From Calothrix sp. NIES-2098 (GTDB lineage Bacteria; Cyanobacteriota; Cyanobacteriia; Cyanobacteriales; Nostocaceae), in the NCBI GenBank assembly GCA_002368175.1, contig AP018172.1, forward strand, positions 6,699,001 through 6,763,000: DNA of 64,000 nt. The letters run 5' to 3'. The number at the start of each line of letters is the position of its first letter. Position 1 is the first letter of the stretch. A program made the translations under genes and the position numbers. Below, one piece after another: positions 63,183-64,000 of the stretch. Under the pieces are notes generated by a model. It was not told the origin of the DNA, did not search any database, and saw nothing but the letters and a program-made list of their open reading frames with translations.

Positions 63183-63890
63183 TTACCAATCTACTGGCAA
63201 ACCCAACCGATCTAAAGTATCTCCATCTTGTAAAAGTGGTTGAATGTCCCTGTCGATGGGAATCCGACCATTAGCCAGCACCAAAGCACGTTGAGTTACT
63301 TTACCTAACCAATTGAGGTCATGGGAAGCAATTAAAATTACCTGCACTGGCAAATTTAATAACACCTGCGCCAAGTGACGCCGCCACGCAGGATCTAGAC
63401 CGTTAGTTGGCTCATCTAAAATCAAAATACTCGGCTCTAAGGCTAAGATTGCTGCTAGGGCTGCTAAACGTCTTTGTCCGCCAGAAAGTTCGTGAGCAGA
63501 ACGGTTGGCGTAGGCTTCCAGTCCAAAATTAGCTAATAACTGGCGTGCTCGATCGATTGCAACTGCTGGCGGTACACCATAATTGCGCGGCCCGAAGGTC
63601 ACGTCTTCTAAGATAGTCGGCATAAATAATTGGTCGTTAGCATCTTGGAAGCTAAAACCAATTAGACGGCGTACTTGAGATAGGGTTTTCTGTTCTACAG
63701 GAATGCCATCAATCCAAATTTTTCCGCTTTGTGGTTGTTTTAAGCCGATGAGATTTTCTAGTAAGGTGCTTTTCCCGGAACCAGTTGCACCCATTAGCGC
63801 CACGCGATCGCCTGGATTTAATTTAAAAGAAATATCTTTTAATACTGGCTCTTGATTAGTGTAAGCATATACCAAATTTTGAACCTCCAC
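63183..63890 (-). CDS. ECF/CbiO-type ABC transporter ATPase
   Basis: An ABC ATPase of about 235 residues. It has Walker A GATGSGKST, the Q-loop FSFQDANDQLF, the signature LSGGQRR, Walker B ILILDEP and the H-loop IASHD. The FQDANDQLF segment is typical of CbiO/EcfA ATPases that energise cobalt, nickel or vitamin uptake; the membrane subunits are outside the window. I chose GTG at 63890, because the longer frame from TTG at 63947 encodes its first 19 residues from a heptanucleotide repeat. That longer form cannot be excluded. Confidence 0.88.
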   Translation of the reverse strand: MEVQNLVYAYTNQEPVLKDISFKLNPGDRVALMGATGSGKSTLLENLIGLKQPQSGKIWIDGIPVEQKTLSQVRRLIGFSFQDANDQLFMPTILEDVTFGPRNYGVPPAVAIDRARQLLANFGLEAYANRSAHELSGGQRRLAALAAILALEPSILILDEPTNGLDPAWRRHLAQVLLNLPVQVILIASHDLNWLGKVTQRALVLANGRIPIDRDIQPLLQDGDTLDRLGLPVDW

Positions 63891-63901
63891 TACAGCAGCG
63901 T

Positions 63902-63972
63902 GGGGGTTACGGGTTGCAGATTGGGGATTGGAAGTTAAAGATTTCAAGATTCACAACTCAAGATTCACAACT
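63902..63972. repeat. Heptanucleotide repeat at start of CbiO-type gene
   Basis: Ten units of about 7 bp run from 63902, many ending in TT: GGGGGTT, ACGGGTT, GCAGATT, GGGGATT, GGAAGTT, AAAGATT, then a CAAGATT/CACAACT pair present twice (63945-63972). The array covers the alternative TTG start of the ABC ATPase gene. Confidence 0.8.
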
Positions 63973-64000
63973 GCGCTCCTACTAAGTATTAACTGTTAAT

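Overview
The window is chromosomal DNA of a filamentous, probably heterocyst-forming, cyanobacterium. Evidence is seen directly: frequent GCGATCGC (HIP1-like) octamers, a photosystem II assembly lipoprotein (Psb27), cyanobacterial NDH-1 subunits NdhF and NdhD, an RbcR-type LysR regulator, an SLH-OprB porin, a PEP-CTERM protein, and many short 7-bp-period tandem repeats of the STRR kind known from heterocystous cyanobacteria. No phage, transposase, rRNA, tRNA or CRISPR array was recognised. Most of the window is ordinary core genome; the less ordinary parts are the repeats, a small RNA, a kinase/phosphate-binding-protein cluster, and a small accessory patch at 34.3-37.1 kb.

Layout. 1-4.1 kb: the 5' part of a coiled-coil gene (minus), then the phosphate two-component operon sphR-sphS-phoU (plus). 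4.1-7.7 kb: a 1.1-kb AT-rich gap, a Crp/Fnr regulator and an SLH-OprB porin with two 3' hairpins. 7.7-13.7 kb: a small zinc-ribbon-like protein, a DUF3318 protein, two membrane glycosyltransferases, cofH and psb27. 14.1-20.8 kb: a family-10-like glycoside hydrolase convergent with polA, a PEP-CTERM protein and a HAD phosphatase. 20.8-28.1 kb: a Yfr2-type small RNA, an ArgS-like protein without catalytic core, a second Crp/Fnr regulator, two PstS-like phosphate-binding proteins, a Ser/Thr kinase and rbcR. 28.3-34.2 kb: an NnrU/Z-ISO-family protein, a thioredoxin-like protein, ndhF and ndhD. 34.3-37.4 kb: accessory genes (nuclease-fold proteins, a frameshifted ribbon-helix-helix antitoxin, a LapA-like membrane protein). 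37.5-47.8 kb: phosphohexomutase, RecB/AddB-like nuclease, transglutaminase, P-type Ca2+-ATPase, pentapeptide-repeat protein, recF and an unknown gene. 47.9-55 kb: MgtC/SapB, a divergent PEP synthase, a calcium-loop exported protein, a baeRF protein and a DUF1361 protein. 55-61.7 kb: a minus-strand signalling cluster (three histidine kinases and one response regulator). 61.8-64 kb: a 21-bp minisatellite, a lipoprotein and a CbiO-type ABC ATPase.

How parts may work together. SphS, SphR and PhoU would sense phosphate limitation. About 21 kb away an arrangement of 8-bp boxes spaced by 3 bp, resembling the cyanobacterial SphR site, lies directly upstream of a membrane-anchored PstS-like gene. That gene and its paralog follow a membrane-anchored Ser/Thr kinase on the same strand, so the kinase-PBP-PBP block may be a phosphate-linked sensory unit (inference). 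NdhF and NdhD form the proton-pumping arm of NDH-1 and lie near RbcR. Psb27 and CofH relate to PSII assembly and to the deazaflavin chromophore FO.

Heptanucleotide repeats lie in spacers and also inside coding DNA: in recF, and probably as an N-terminal extension of the CbiO-type gene. Several starts were moved inward from the longest reading frame where a ribosome-binding site or family conservation argued for it; each case is stated in the entry.
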